Positions 1 to 9,065 of a DNA stretch of 64,000 nucleotides are shown piece by piece (the stretch's first letter is position 1; each line of letters opens with the position of its first letter). The notes under the pieces are model-generated. The model saw only the letters and a list, made by a program, of their open reading frames with translations. It did not search any database and was not told where the DNA came from. This DNA comes from DATMXT01 sp963662765 (GTDB lineage: Bacteria; Bacillota; Clostridia; Oscillospirales; Feifaniaceae). The translations under genes were made by a program, and so were the position numbers. Where the stretch lies: NCBI GenBank assembly GCA_963662765.2, contig CAXXUP010000006.1, forward strand, positions 186,001 through 250,000, given 5' to 3'.

Positions 1-160
1 AGCTTATCATCTTCTGTTTCGAAGAGATATGAAGCAGCTTATCATCTTCTGTTTCGAAGAGATATGAAGCAGCTTATCATCTTCTGTTTCGAAGAGATAT
101 GAAGCAGCTTATCATCTTCTGTCTCGAAAAGATATCCAGCAGCCTATCATCTTCTGTATA
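1..160. repeat. 35-bp tandem repeat, about 4.5 copies
   Basis: Three identical 35-bp units begin at 1, 36 and 71. Each starts AGCTTATCATCTTCTG and ends GATATGAAGC. A fourth copy (106-140) differs at a few bases, and a partial fifth ends near 160. The array may extend left beyond the window. The units are directly adjacent with no spacer, so this is not a CRISPR array. No ORF of note crosses it. Confidence 0.95.
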
Positions 161-322
161 CATTGAATGCTCACAATTCTCTGATTTTATTTATTATAAC
201 TGTTTTTTTTAAATAGTCAATATTTATTCGTGATTAGTCATTGTCAGTTAAAAGAAAGCAGGCTGAAAAGGAACTGTGAAATTCCGAAAATATGTATAAG
301 TAAGTATTTCGGCGGCGAAGGT
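161..322. other. AT-rich non-coding stretch
   Basis: This stretch between the 35-bp repeat and the response-regulator remnant is noticeably more AT-rich than the rest of the window and has a T-run near 207. I see no gene, convincing promoter or hairpin in it. Confidence 0.5.
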
Positions 323-419
323 ATGATCATTACCATTTTGAGCGGATACGATGATATGCCCGCCATGCATATTCGCTGCGGCAAAGCGGGCCGGAGATTA
401 CATTAAGCGTAGGAAAGAT
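323..419 (+). pseudogene. Remnant of a response-regulator receiver domain
   Basis: From the ATG at 323 the frame reads MIITILSGYDDMPAMHIRCG. This resembles the beta-4/alpha-4 segment of receiver domains, where the family pattern is roughly I-I-x-L-S-G-Y-D-D-x-x-Y. After one frame change the text continues A-G-D-Y-I-K (390-407), matching the usual G-A-x-D-Y-I-x-K that follows. Only about 30 codons remain, with no start or output domain, so this is a decayed fragment. The assignment rests on motif similarity over a short stretch. Confidence 0.4.
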
Positions 420-484
420 ATGCACGCTCGGACCGGAAAATCACACGACGGCTGCCTTCCCGATTTCGACATAAAAATCAGACA

Positions 485-797
485 CAATTCGTGTCTGACG
501 GTGACTGATGGTGACTGATGGTGACTGATGGTGACTGATGGTGACTGATGGTGACTGATGGTGACTGATGGTGACTGACGGTGTCTGACGGTGACTGACG
601 GTGACTGACGGTGACTGACGGTGTCTGATGGTATCTGATGGTGACTGACGGTGTCTGATGGTGTCTGACGGTGTCTGATGGTGTCTGACGGTGACTGACG
701 GTGTCTGATGGTGTCTGACGGTGACTGACGGTTGTCTGACGGTGACTGACGGTGTCTGACGGTGTCTGATGGTGTCTGACGGTGTCTGACGGTGTCT
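485..797. repeat. 10-bp minisatellite, about 31 copies
   Basis: The unit is GGTGACTGAT or GGTGTCTGAC-like, repeated head to tail with period 10. Two base positions vary (A/T in GACT/GTCT, T/C in GATG/GACG). One unit near 731 has an extra T, which shifts the phase. On the minus strand it can be read as Ser-Pro-Ser-Asp-Thr-Val repeats, but the ORF has no ribosome binding site or non-repeat domain, so I treat it as a DNA repeat. A 10-bp period is close to one helical turn. Confidence 0.95.
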
Positions 798-950
798 TAA
801 TTTTCGGTAAACTTTTGTTGCTCCGCATCACGAGGTAAGCCTGCCAGACCGCAGCCGTTTTTGCCTGTTCCGGCAGGAGATTGGCTTTTCTTGCGGAGAT
901 TTTTTGGGAAGACTACCAATAATTACAGCTGGGATTAACGGTCGCTTACA

Positions 951-1592
951 TTAGCGGCGGCGGGAGACATAGGAGCGGGAGATTCCGAGCGCCGCGGCGA
1001 CTTCACGCTGGGTCTGCTCGGGCCTGCCGCCGAGTCCGTACCGGCGCGTGACAATTTCCCGTTCACGGGGCTCAAGCGCACTTGACAGCAGGCGGCCCAG
1101 CCGCTCAATGGAGATTTTCTTATCGACCTCATCGATGATTGAGTCCTCGGAGCAGAGTACGTCATAGAGTGACAGCGTATTGCCGTCTTTGTCCGAGTCC
1201 AGCGCCTCCGATAGCGAGATGTCGGAGGCGCTCTTTTTCAGCTGCCGAAAGTGCATCAAAATTTCGTTTTCCACGCACCGGCGGCATAGGTCGCAAGGCG
1301 AATGCCCTTGCGGGTGTCAAAGGAGTCGATGGCCTTGATGAGGCCGATCGTTCCGATGGAGATGAGGTCGTCCCTGCTCACCTGCCGTGTAGTATTTTTT
1401 GACAATGTGGGCGACGAGCCGCAAATTGTGCTCGATCAGCTTGCAGCGGGCGGCGCGATCGCCCTCGGCAACGAGCGCGAGAAGACGCGCCTCCTCCTCG
1501 GGAGGCAGCGGCCGTGGGAACGAGGACGGAGTGGTCAAAAACAGCAAGAAAAACATGCAGTTGACGAGAATCGCCGCGCCGGTCACGAACAT
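951..1592 (-). pseudogene. sigK: Sporulation sigma factor SigK, broken
   Basis: Sigma-K directs late mother-cell transcription during sporulation. The N-terminal piece (from the ATG at 1592, after a GGGGGTG ribosome site) has the hydrophobic pro-sequence and then IEHNLRLVAHIVKKYY, a sigma region 2 signature. Near 1384 the frame shifts (one base too many or two too few) and continues DDLISIGTIGLIKAI. Near 1274 one base is missing and the frame becomes ENEILMHFRQLKKSA. The region 4 helix-turn-helix TQREVAAALGISRSYVSR follows and stops at 951, lacking the usual last 20 or so residues that start IEKRAL. Two frameshifts plus a lost 3' end argue for a true pseudogene. Sequencing error is possible for the frameshifts but does not explain the missing end. 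Confidence 0.8.
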
Positions 1593-1751
1593 GGTAACAC
1601 CCCCATATGGGAATTATATTCGGCCGGCAACCAAATCGTGACGAGGACGGTTTGTACAACTGTGTGGGATTGCAGACGCACGGAAGCTGTATATATGCAC
1701 AAGCGCCAAAAAAGTATGCGCCCGGTGTAAAAATTGCTGATTTGTGCACTA

Positions 1752-1780
1752 TTGCATTCAAGGTCGCTTTCGAATATAAT
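1752..1780 (+). promoter_or_regulatory. Sigma-A promoter of the ilv operon
   Basis: TTGCAT at 1752-1757 and a perfect TATAAT at 1775-1780 are separated by 17 bp. It sits just upstream of the T-box leader, as expected for a leader-controlled operon. Confidence 0.75.
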
Positions 1781-1796
1781 ACAGAGCAATAACCGA

Positions 1797-2090
1797 TAAA
1801 TGCGATGATGGGGAAAAGTAGTTTCTGGGGAAAGCTTCAGAGAGCAGTCGGCCGGTGCGAGACTGTGCCAAGCCAGAAACGAACATCGCCTTGGAGCAAC
1901 GGGCCGAAGGGAATTTTTCCTGTGTAAGCCGCGTCGTGTGCGCACGTTACAGCGTCCGGCATTGCGTTCCCCGTTGCAGGGGGAGCAAGATGTACAGAGG
2001 GGCCGTCAAACGGCAAGAAGAGTGGTACCGCAGGGATTTACGTCCTTGTCTCTTTGGATATAAGAGACGAGGGCGTTTTTTTAGTCCCTG
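1797..2090 (+). promoter_or_regulatory. T-box riboswitch, probable isoleucine specifier
   Basis: The leader shows the T-box parts in order. A stem I start contains GGGGAAAAGTAG near 1811. An AGAGAGCAG stretch is near 1839. A specifier-loop context GAACATCGCC lies at 1881-1890, with ATC (Ile) at 1885-1887. The T-box sequence GAGTGGTACCGC is at about 2020-2031. The terminator is a hairpin with arms at 2041-2054 and 2062-2075 followed by seven T. Uncharged tRNA would stabilise the competing antiterminator and allow ilv transcription. The identity of the class is clear; the specifier codon is my reading of the loop and less certain. Confidence 0.88.
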
Positions 2091-2117
2091 CGGGCATTTT
2101 TTTAAGGAGAGGCAGAT

Positions 2118-2849
2118 ATGAAACTCACCGGTTCACAAATTGTGATGGAGACATTATTGGAGCATGGGGTGGACACTGTGTTCGGCTACCCGGGCGGCTG
2201 CGCACTCAATGTGTACGATGAGCTGTACCGCTACAGCGACCGGATCAACCATGTGCTGGCAGCCCATGAACAGGGGGCTTCCTTTGCGGCCGACGGGTAT
2301 TCCAGAGCGACCGGCAAGGTCGGCGTAGTCGTTGCGACGTCGGGCCCCGGAGCAACGAATCTCGTCACGGGAATTGCAAACGCCTTCATGGACTCCATTC
2401 CCATGGTGGCAATCACGGTCAACGTCCCCAACAGCCTCATCGGAAAAGACAGTTTCCAAGAGATATATATCACCGGCATCACGATGCCCATCACGAAGCA
2501 CAACTTCTTTGTGCGCAAAATCGAGGATCTTGCGCCGGCCATGCGCAGTGCATTCCGCATCGCGCGCTCCGGCCGGCCGGGACCTGTGCTGGTGGACATG
2601 GCTAAGGACATCACAATCGCCATGGGCGAGTACGAGCGAAAGGATCCAGAGCCCCTCTCGGCATGCGAAGAGGCCGACCCGAAGGATGTTGCCGCCATCG
2701 CTGAGTTAATGAATGAAGCAAAACGCCCGGTCATCCTTTTCGGCGGCGGAATCATCGCCTCCGGCGCCTCGGATAAGCTGCGCACCCTGCTTGATAAGAC
2801 AAAAATTCCGACTAGCCATTCAGTCATGGGCACCGGCGTTTTGAGCTAA
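2118..2849 (+). CDS. ilvB: Acetolactate synthase large subunit, N-terminal piece (frameshifted)
   Basis: The large subunit condenses two pyruvates, or pyruvate and 2-oxobutyrate, in the first common step of valine, leucine and isoleucine synthesis. It uses ThDP, Mg and FAD. The start has a good ribosome site (AAGGAGAGGCAG). This piece holds the ThDP PYR domain, with the conserved Glu region HEQGASFAADGYSRATG and SGPGATNLVTG, and the first part of the central FAD-binding domain. It ends at a TAA at 2847, while the family continues for another 310 residues. The next frame resumes exactly where homology demands (A-N-G-D-P-L from 2845), so a single extra base near 2844 explains the break. Confidence 0.9.
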   Translation: MKLTGSQIVMETLLEHGVDTVFGYPGGCALNVYDELYRYSDRINHVLAAHEQGASFAADGYSRATGKVGVVVATSGPGATNLVTGIANAFMDSIPMVAITVNVPNSLIGKDSFQEIYITGITMPITKHNFFVRKIEDLAPAMRSAFRIARSGRPGPVLVDMAKDITIAMGEYERKDPEPLSACEEADPKDVAAIAELMNEAKRPVILFGGGIIASGASDKLRTLLDKTKIPTSHSVMGTGVLS

Positions 2850-2865
2850 TGGGGATCCCCTCAAT

Positions 2866-3798
2866 ATGGGCATGATCGGCATGCACGGCAGTGTCACGAG
2901 CGGCATGGCCATGAAACAGGCTGACCTGCTGGTGGCGTTTGGAACCCGCTTTTCCGACCGGGTGGCCACGAACATCAACAAATTCACCGACGCCAAGGTC
3001 GTCCAGGTCGACATTGACGCGGCCGAGATCAATAAGAACGTTCACATCGACGTCGGTGTCGTCGCCAATGTCGCCGACGTAATCGACAAGCTGCTTCCGC
3101 TCCTTGATAATCGGGACCGCAAAGAGTGGTTAGAGCAGATTGCAGCATGGAAACACGAGTACGACAATAACCTCGAATACCCCGAAGACCGGCTGCGGCC
3201 TTGGCACGTCATGAGAATCGTCTCCGACAACATGTCGGCGGACACCATGATCGCCACCGACGTCGGCCAGCATCAGATGTGGGCGGCGCAGTACTGCTCC
3301 AAGGTATCGCCTAGGTCCTTCCTAACCTCCGGCGGGCTTGGCGCCATGGGATACGGCATGGGCGCTGCCATCGGGGCTTCCTTTGGCCGGCCGGGCGCTC
3401 CCGTCGTGCTGGTCACGGGGGACGGCTGCTTCCACATGAACTGCAACGAGATGGCGACCGCCGTCACTTATGACATTCCGCTGGTCGTTGTACTCCTCAA
3501 TAACGGCACCTTAGGCATGGTGCGTCAGTGGCAGACCATTTTCTACGGTCAACGCTACTCCGCGACCAACACCGATGTGCGCCGTACCAACTTCCCGGCA
3601 CTTGCTGGGGCTTTCGGCGCGAAGGGCTTTCACTGCGAAACGCCGGCGCAGTTCGAGGCGGCCTTCAAGGAGGCCTTTGCCTTAAAGTCGCCCTGCCTCA
3701 TCGAATGCATGATCGACAAAGACGAGAAGGTGCTACCCTTCATTCCGGCCGGCCGCTCGTTTGATGACATCATCCTGGCCGAGAACATCGGCAACTGA
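2866..3798 (+). CDS. ilvB: Acetolactate synthase large subunit, C-terminal piece (frameshifted)
   Basis: This is the remainder of ilvB in the +1 frame. Coding similarity starts at 2845, upstream of the first ATG at 2866. It carries the rest of the central domain (ADLLVAFGTRFSDR) and the ThDP-binding PP domain with GDGCFHMNCNEMATA and LLNNGTLGMVRQWQ, the GDG...NN metal and cofactor site. It ends 16 bases before ilvH. The sequence is otherwise well conserved with no other lesions, so the enzyme may be intact in the organism and the break a sequencing error. Alternatively the strain is a branched-chain auxotroph or uses another copy. I cannot tell which from the sequence. Confidence 0.9.
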   Translation: MGMIGMHGSVTSGMAMKQADLLVAFGTRFSDRVATNINKFTDAKVVQVDIDAAEINKNVHIDVGVVANVADVIDKLLPLLDNRDRKEWLEQIAAWKHEYDNNLEYPEDRLRPWHVMRIVSDNMSADTMIATDVGQHQMWAAQYCSKVSPRSFLTSGGLGAMGYGMGAAIGASFGRPGAPVVLVTGDGCFHMNCNEMATAVTYDIPLVVVLLNNGTLGMVRQWQTIFYGQRYSATNTDVRRTNFPALAGAFGAKGFHCETPAQFEAAFKEAFALKSPCLIECMIDKDEKVLPFIPAGRSFDDIILAENIGN

Positions 3799-3814
3799 GA
3801 AGGAGGAAACGCAT

Positions 3815-4333
3815 ATGGAAAAGTACATGCTGGCGCTGCTCGTTCAAAATAAGTCCGGTGTCCTCGCCCGCGTGTCCAGCCTCTTCGGGCGGCGGGGATA
3901 TAACATTGACTCTCTGACGGTGTCGACGACCGAAAATCCCGAGATTTCCCACATCACCATCGTCGTCCAGGGTGACGAGGATATCCTGCAGCAGATCATG
4001 AAGCAGGCCGCCAAACTCGAGGAGTGCATTCACGTCTGCGAGTATGGCAAGGACACCGCCATTGTGCGGGAGCTGCTACTGGTCAAAATGAGCTTAGTGG
4101 GCGATGACCTTTCAATGCTGCGCCAGATTGCCGAGATTTACGAGGCCAAGATCATCGACCTTACCGCCGTCACCATGACCATGGAGCTGACCGGTACCCC
4201 CATCAAGGTCGACAGTTTTCTAGAGATCATGAAGACCCATAAGATCATCGAGCTCTGCCGCACCGGCGCCACCGCGATGGAGCGGGGCGCCATCACCACC
4301 CGGGGAGGGCGCCCGGGAAACGGCGCGAGATAA
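3815..4333 (+). CDS. ilvH: Acetolactate synthase small (regulatory) subunit
   Basis: The 172-residue regulatory subunit binds the IlvB catalytic subunit, raises its activity and confers valine feedback inhibition. An N-terminal ACT domain (residues 3-75) contains LLVQNKSGVLARVSSLFGRRG and YNIDSLTVS, typical of IlvH/IlvN. A C-terminal ferredoxin-like domain follows, with ELLLVKMSL. The start at 3815 follows GAAGGAGGAAACGCAT. An in-frame upstream ATG at 3761 lies inside ilvB and has no ribosome site. The last dozen residues are basic and Gly-rich and probably disordered. Confidence 0.95.
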   Translation: MEKYMLALLVQNKSGVLARVSSLFGRRGYNIDSLTVSTTENPEISHITIVVQGDEDILQQIMKQAAKLEECIHVCEYGKDTAIVRELLLVKMSLVGDDLSMLRQIAEIYEAKIIDLTAVTMTMELTGTPIKVDSFLEIMKTHKIIELCRTGATAMERGAITTRGGRPGNGAR

Positions 4334-4392
4334 CATATCGTACACCGAGTTCCACCGATTAAAATATAAACAAATCTAAAGGAGTGTTCATA

Positions 4393-5388
<996 letters not shown>

Positions 5389-5457
5389 AGAGAAGCGCTG
5401 AAAATAAGATCACAAAGTGCAACGATTCATATCGGTGCTTCGTATAAGGAGGATAAG

Positions 5458-7122
5458 ATGCCACTTCGCAGCGAACAGGCCACAAAGGGCCCCGAGCGGG
5501 CTCCAAACCGCTCACTGTTTTATGCGGCCGGCTTCACCGAGGAGGAGCTAAGCCGCCCCATCATCGGCGTCGTATCGGCCCACAGCGACATCGTCCCGGG
5601 ACATGTCAACCTCGACAAGGTGGCCGACGCCGTTAAGATGGGCGTGGCCATGGCCGGCGGCACGCCGGTGCTCTTCCCCGCCATCGGCATCTGCGACGGC
5701 ATTGCCATGGGCCACGCCGGCATGAAATATTCACTGGCCTCCCGTGAGCTCATTGCCGATTCAATCGAGTCCATGGCCATGGCCCACTGCTTTGACGGGC
5801 TGGTGCTGGTTCCTAACTGCGACAAGATCGTGCCGGGCATGATCATGGCCGCATTAAGGCTCAACATCCCATCGGTTGTGGTCAGTGGAGGCCCCATGCT
5901 GGCGGGCATTTACCGCGGCGAGGAGGTCAGCCTCTCCAAGCTCTTTGAGGCCGTCGGCGCCCGTATGGCCGGCATCATTGATGATGCCGAGCTGTCGGAA
6001 GTTGAGCACTGCGCCTGCCCGGGATGCGGCTCCTGCGCCGGCATGTACACCGCAAACTCCATGAACTGCCTGTCGGAAGCCATCGGCCTTGCCCTCCCCG
6101 GCAACGGTACGGTCCCGGCCGTCTCATCCGGAAGGATGCAGCTTGCCAAGCACGCCGGCATGGCCATCATGGAGCTCATCGCCCGTGACATCAAGCCCCG
6201 GGACATCGTCACGCCGGCTTCGGTGCGCAACGCCCTCGCCGTCGACATGGCACTCGGCTGCAGCACCAACACGGTGCTCCACCTGCTTGCCATCGCTAAA
6301 GAGGCCGGCGTCGCGGTTGACCTTGCCCTCATCAACGAGATTTCAGGCCGGGTGCCAAACCTCTGCCACCTTGCGCCGGCCGGCAACCATCATATTCAGG
6401 ACCTCTACGGCGTCGGCGGGCTAAAGGCCATCATGACGGAGCTCGCTGCGGGCGGATATCTCGACACGAACTGCATGACCGCCACCGGTAAATCGGTGGG
6501 GGAGAACCTCTTGGGGTCCAAAGGGGCCGACGGCACCGTCATTCGCAAGCTCACGTCCCCCTACAGCGCCACCGGCGGCATCGCCATCCTGTGGGGCAAT
6601 CTAGCCCTTGACGGGTGTGTCGTCAAACGGTCGGCAGTCGCGCCCGAAATGCTCTGCCATACAGGCCCCGCCCGCGTCTTCGACGGGGAAGAGGCCGCCA
6701 TTGACGCCATTTATAAGGGCAAAATAAAGGCGGGCGACGTCGTCGTCATCCGGTACGAAGGCCCCCGCGGCGGCCCTGGCATGCGGGAGATGCTAAACCC
6801 CACCTCGGCATTAGCCGGTATGGGGCTTGATAAGTCCGTCGCCCTCATCACCGACGGGCGATTTTCCGGCGCCTCCCGCGGCGCTTCCATCGGCCATGTA
6901 TCCCCAGAGGCCGCGGCGGGCGGACTAATCGCCCTCGTGGAAGAGGGGGACGAGATCAAAATCGACATTCCGGCCTCCTCGCTGACCCTTCTGGTGCCAC
7001 AGGAGACGCTGGACGAACGGCGAACAAAGTGGCAGCCAAGAAAGCCCTCCATCACGACCGGATGGCTTGCCCGTTACGCCCGCATGGTACAGTCGGCAAA
7101 CACCGGAGCGGTGCTCGAATAA
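5458..7122 (+). CDS. ilvD: Dihydroxy-acid dehydratase
   Basis: The 554-residue Fe-S dehydratase forms 2-oxo acids from dihydroxy-isovalerate and dihydroxy-methylvalerate, the third common step. Cysteines for the cluster are seen in PNCDKIVPGM and in CACPGCGSCAGMYTANSMNC. The C-terminal part has the RYEGPRGGPGMREML and TDGRFSGASRGASIGH motifs. The start follows AAGGAGGATAAG. It is the last gene of the ilv operon and is followed by a strong terminator. Downstream leu or ilvE genes are not here, though leuB is at the far end of the window. Confidence 0.97.
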   Translation: MPLRSEQATKGPERAPNRSLFYAAGFTEEELSRPIIGVVSAHSDIVPGHVNLDKVADAVKMGVAMAGGTPVLFPAIGICDGIAMGHAGMKYSLASRELIADSIESMAMAHCFDGLVLVPNCDKIVPGMIMAALRLNIPSVVVSGGPMLAGIYRGEEVSLSKLFEAVGARMAGIIDDAELSEVEHCACPGCGSCAGMYTANSMNCLSEAIGLALPGNGTVPAVSSGRMQLAKHAGMAIMELIARDIKPRDIVTPASVRNALAVDMALGCSTNTVLHLLAIAKEAGVAVDLALINEISGRVPNLCHLAPAGNHHIQDLYGVGGLKAIMTELAAGGYLDTNCMTATGKSVGENLLGSKGADGTVIRKLTSPYSATGGIAILWGNLALDGCVVKRSAVAPEMLCHTGPARVFDGEEAAIDAIYKGKIKAGDVVVIRYEGPRGGPGMREMLNPTSALAGMGLDKSVALITDGRFSGASRGASIGHVSPEAAAGGLIALVEEGDEIKIDIPASSLTLLVPQETLDERRTKWQPRKPSITTGWLARYARMVQSANTGAVLE

Positions 7123-7133
7123 GCAAAAATCCT

Positions 7134-7169
7134 AAAGGGGCGTGCGGAACAACTTCCGCACGCCCCTTT
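7134..7169. terminator. Bidirectional terminator between ilvD and transketolase
   Basis: A perfect hairpin with 16-bp arms (7134-7149 and 7154-7169) and a 4-base loop lies between convergent genes. The arms begin AAA and end TTT, so it can serve both strands. Confidence 0.9.
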
Positions 7170-7183
7170 AAATAAAGCAAAGA

Positions 7184-8098
7184 TTAACCTTTTAATATCC
7201 GGTTCGCAATGCCCTCGCCCGTCAGACCGTATAGAGCCAAGAGCTCCTCCGCTTTGCCCGACTGGCCAAACTGATCCTCCATGCCGATACGCAGCACCGG
7301 TGTTGGATAGACCTGCGACAGCGCCTCGCAGACGGCGCCGCCAAGGCCGCCGATAATGTTGTGCTCCTCGACTGTGACGATACGGCCTGTCTTGCGGGCG
7401 TACCGCTCAAGCAGCTCAGTGTCGAGCGGCTTGACGGTGTGCATGTCGATGACGGCAGCCGATAGTCCCTTCTCCTTCAAAATGTCGGCAGCCTTTAAGG
7501 ACTCCGAAACCATGAGCCCGCAGGCGACGATGGTGAGGTCCTCGCCGTCGCGTAGCACATTGCCCCGCCCGAATTCAAAGGGGGCGTCCGTCTCGTAGAG
7601 CTCCGGCACCGAAAGTCTGCCAAGCCGCAGGTACACAGGGCCGTCGTGCAGGATGGCGGCCGCGACTGCGGCGCGGGTGGAGGCGGCGTCAGCCGGACAG
7701 CAGACCACCATGCCGGGAATGACCCGCATGAGCGCGATGTCCTCAATGCACTGGTGGGTGGCCCCGTCCTCGCCGACCGAAATGCCGGCGTGGGTGGCGG
7801 CGATCTTGACGTTCAGGTGCGGATAGGCGATGCCGTTGCGCACGGCATCGTAGGCGCGCCCTGTCGCAAACATGGCAAAGGTGGAGGCGAAGACCGGCCG
7901 GCCGGTTGTGGCAATGCCGGCAGCTACGCCCATCATGTTGCCCTCGGCGATGCCGCAGTTGACAAACCGTGCAGGGAATGCTTTTTTAAAGGTAACGGTT
8001 TTGGTCGATTTGGAGAGGTCGGCGTCCAGCACGATAAAGTCATATTTGGCGCCAAACTCGGCCAAAGCCTCGCCGTATGCGTCACGGGTTGCCTTCAT
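7184..8098 (-). CDS. Transketolase, C-terminal subunit
   Basis: This is the pyrimidine-binding plus C-terminal half of a split transketolase, 304 residues. It acts with the gene just upstream to move two-carbon units between pentose-pathway sugars with ThDP. Recognisable segments are FVNCGIAEGNMMGVAAGIA (the conserved Glu of the PYR domain), FATGRAYDAVRN and THAGISVGEDGATHQ. The C-terminal domain has TVEEHNIIGGLGGAVCE. It overlaps the N-terminal subunit gene by 4 bases. Split transketolases are common in Clostridia and archaea. Class members also include DXP-synthase-like enzymes, but the length and context favour transketolase. Confidence 0.92.
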   Translation of the reverse strand: MKATRDAYGEALAEFGAKYDFIVLDADLSKSTKTVTFKKAFPARFVNCGIAEGNMMGVAAGIATTGRPVFASTFAMFATGRAYDAVRNGIAYPHLNVKIAATHAGISVGEDGATHQCIEDIALMRVIPGMVVCCPADAASTRAAVAAAILHDGPVYLRLGRLSVPELYETDAPFEFGRGNVLRDGEDLTIVACGLMVSESLKAADILKEKGLSAAVIDMHTVKPLDTELLERYARKTGRIVTVEEHNIIGGLGGAVCEALSQVYPTPVLRIGMEDQFGQSGKAEELLALYGLTGEGIANRILKG

Positions 8099-8919
8099 AG
8101 CACTTCACCTCCGAGCTCTTTCATAGCCTGCTCGTACTGCGCCTTATTTGGAGCGCTGCCGTGCCAGCCGGCTTCATTTTCCATGAACGAAACACCTTTG
8201 CCCTTGACGGTGCGGGCGATGATGGCGGTCGGCATGCCCTTGGTTGCTCTGGCCTTGTCGAAGGCCGCAAACAACTCCTCGAAGCTGTGGCCGTCGCAGG
8301 AGATGACCGAAAAGCCGAAGGCTTCAAGTTTCGCGTCGATGGGGCAGGGGTTCATGACTTCGGTCACGGGGCCGTCGATCTGCAGCCCGTTGAAGTCGAC
8401 GATGGCGAGAAGATTGTCTAATTTGTAGTGGCCGGCAAACATCATGGCCTCCCAGACCTGGCCCTCCTCGAGTTCGCCGTCGCCGAGTATAGCGTAGACT
8501 CGGTAATCGTTGCCGTAGATTTTGCCCGCCTTGGCCATGCCGCAGGCGGCCGAGATGCCAAGGCCCAGGGAGCCCGTCGACATGTCGACACCGGGGGTGC
8601 CCTTCATGTCGGGGTGACCCTGCAGCATCGCACCGGGCCTGCGCAGCGTATCAAGCTCACTGCGGTTAAAATACCCTTTTGCGGCAAGCGCCGCGTAGAG
8701 GGCCGGGGCGGTGTGCCCCTTGGACAGGACCAGCCGGTCGCGGGCCGGATCTTTCGGATTTTTTGGGTCGCAGTTCATTTCACCGAAGTAGAGCGCCGTC
8801 AAAATGTCGGCAACCGACAGAGAGCCGCCGGGATGGCCAGAATTTGCCCGGTAGATCGCTTCGACGATATCCCGGCGGATACCGGCGGAAATCTCTCGAA
8901 GCGCAGCAATGTCTCGCAT
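8095..8919 (-). CDS. Transketolase, N-terminal (ThDP-binding) subunit
   Basis: The 274-residue N-terminal half binds the ThDP pyrophosphate and Mg. It shows YRANSGHPGGSLSVADILTA, LSKGHTAPALYAALA, TGSLGLGISAACGMA and the GDGELEEGQVWEA...DFNGLQIDG stretch, the GDG...N cofactor motif. The ATG at 8919 follows GGAGGTATTTTC. It is the first gene of a two-gene operon read from the promoter at 8955-8983. The product links the non-oxidative pentose phosphate pathway to the sugar supply for nucleotides. Confidence 0.94.
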   Translation of the reverse strand: MRDIAALREISAGIRRDIVEAIYRANSGHPGGSLSVADILTALYFGEMNCDPKNPKDPARDRLVLSKGHTAPALYAALAAKGYFNRSELDTLRRPGAMLQGHPDMKGTPGVDMSTGSLGLGISAACGMAKAGKIYGNDYRVYAILGDGELEEGQVWEAMMFAGHYKLDNLLAIVDFNGLQIDGPVTEVMNPCPIDAKLEAFGFSVISCDGHSFEELFAAFDKARATKGMPTAIIARTVKGKGVSFMENEAGWHGSAPNKAQYEQAMKELGGEVL

Positions 8920-8954
8920 GAAAATACCTCCAAAAGCGTATGTCTCTAAATTCT

Positions 8955-8983
8955 ATTGTATCGCAGGCCGTGGGCACTGTCAA
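8955..8983 (-). promoter_or_regulatory. Sigma-A promoter of the transketolase operon
   Basis: On the minus strand TTGACA (8983-8978) and TACAAT (8960-8955) are separated by 17 bp, 36 bases before the start codon of the N-terminal subunit. Confidence 0.85.
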
Positions 8984-9065
8984 AAAAATATTTACAAATT
9001 GAGACTGTACTTGTTTGAATGAGTGTGTTACTATTGCGAATATACTTAAAAATGGAGGTGGGCGG

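Noticed and set aside
1..160. 35-bp repeats considered as a CRISPR array
   Set aside because: The units are directly adjacent with no variable spacers, and no cas gene is present in the window.
478..831. 117-codon minus-strand ORF of Ser-Pro-Asp-Thr-Val repeats
   Set aside because: It is the 10-bp minisatellite read through by chance. One irregular unit shifts the repeat phase, there is no ribosome site, and the non-repeat ends are not protein-like.
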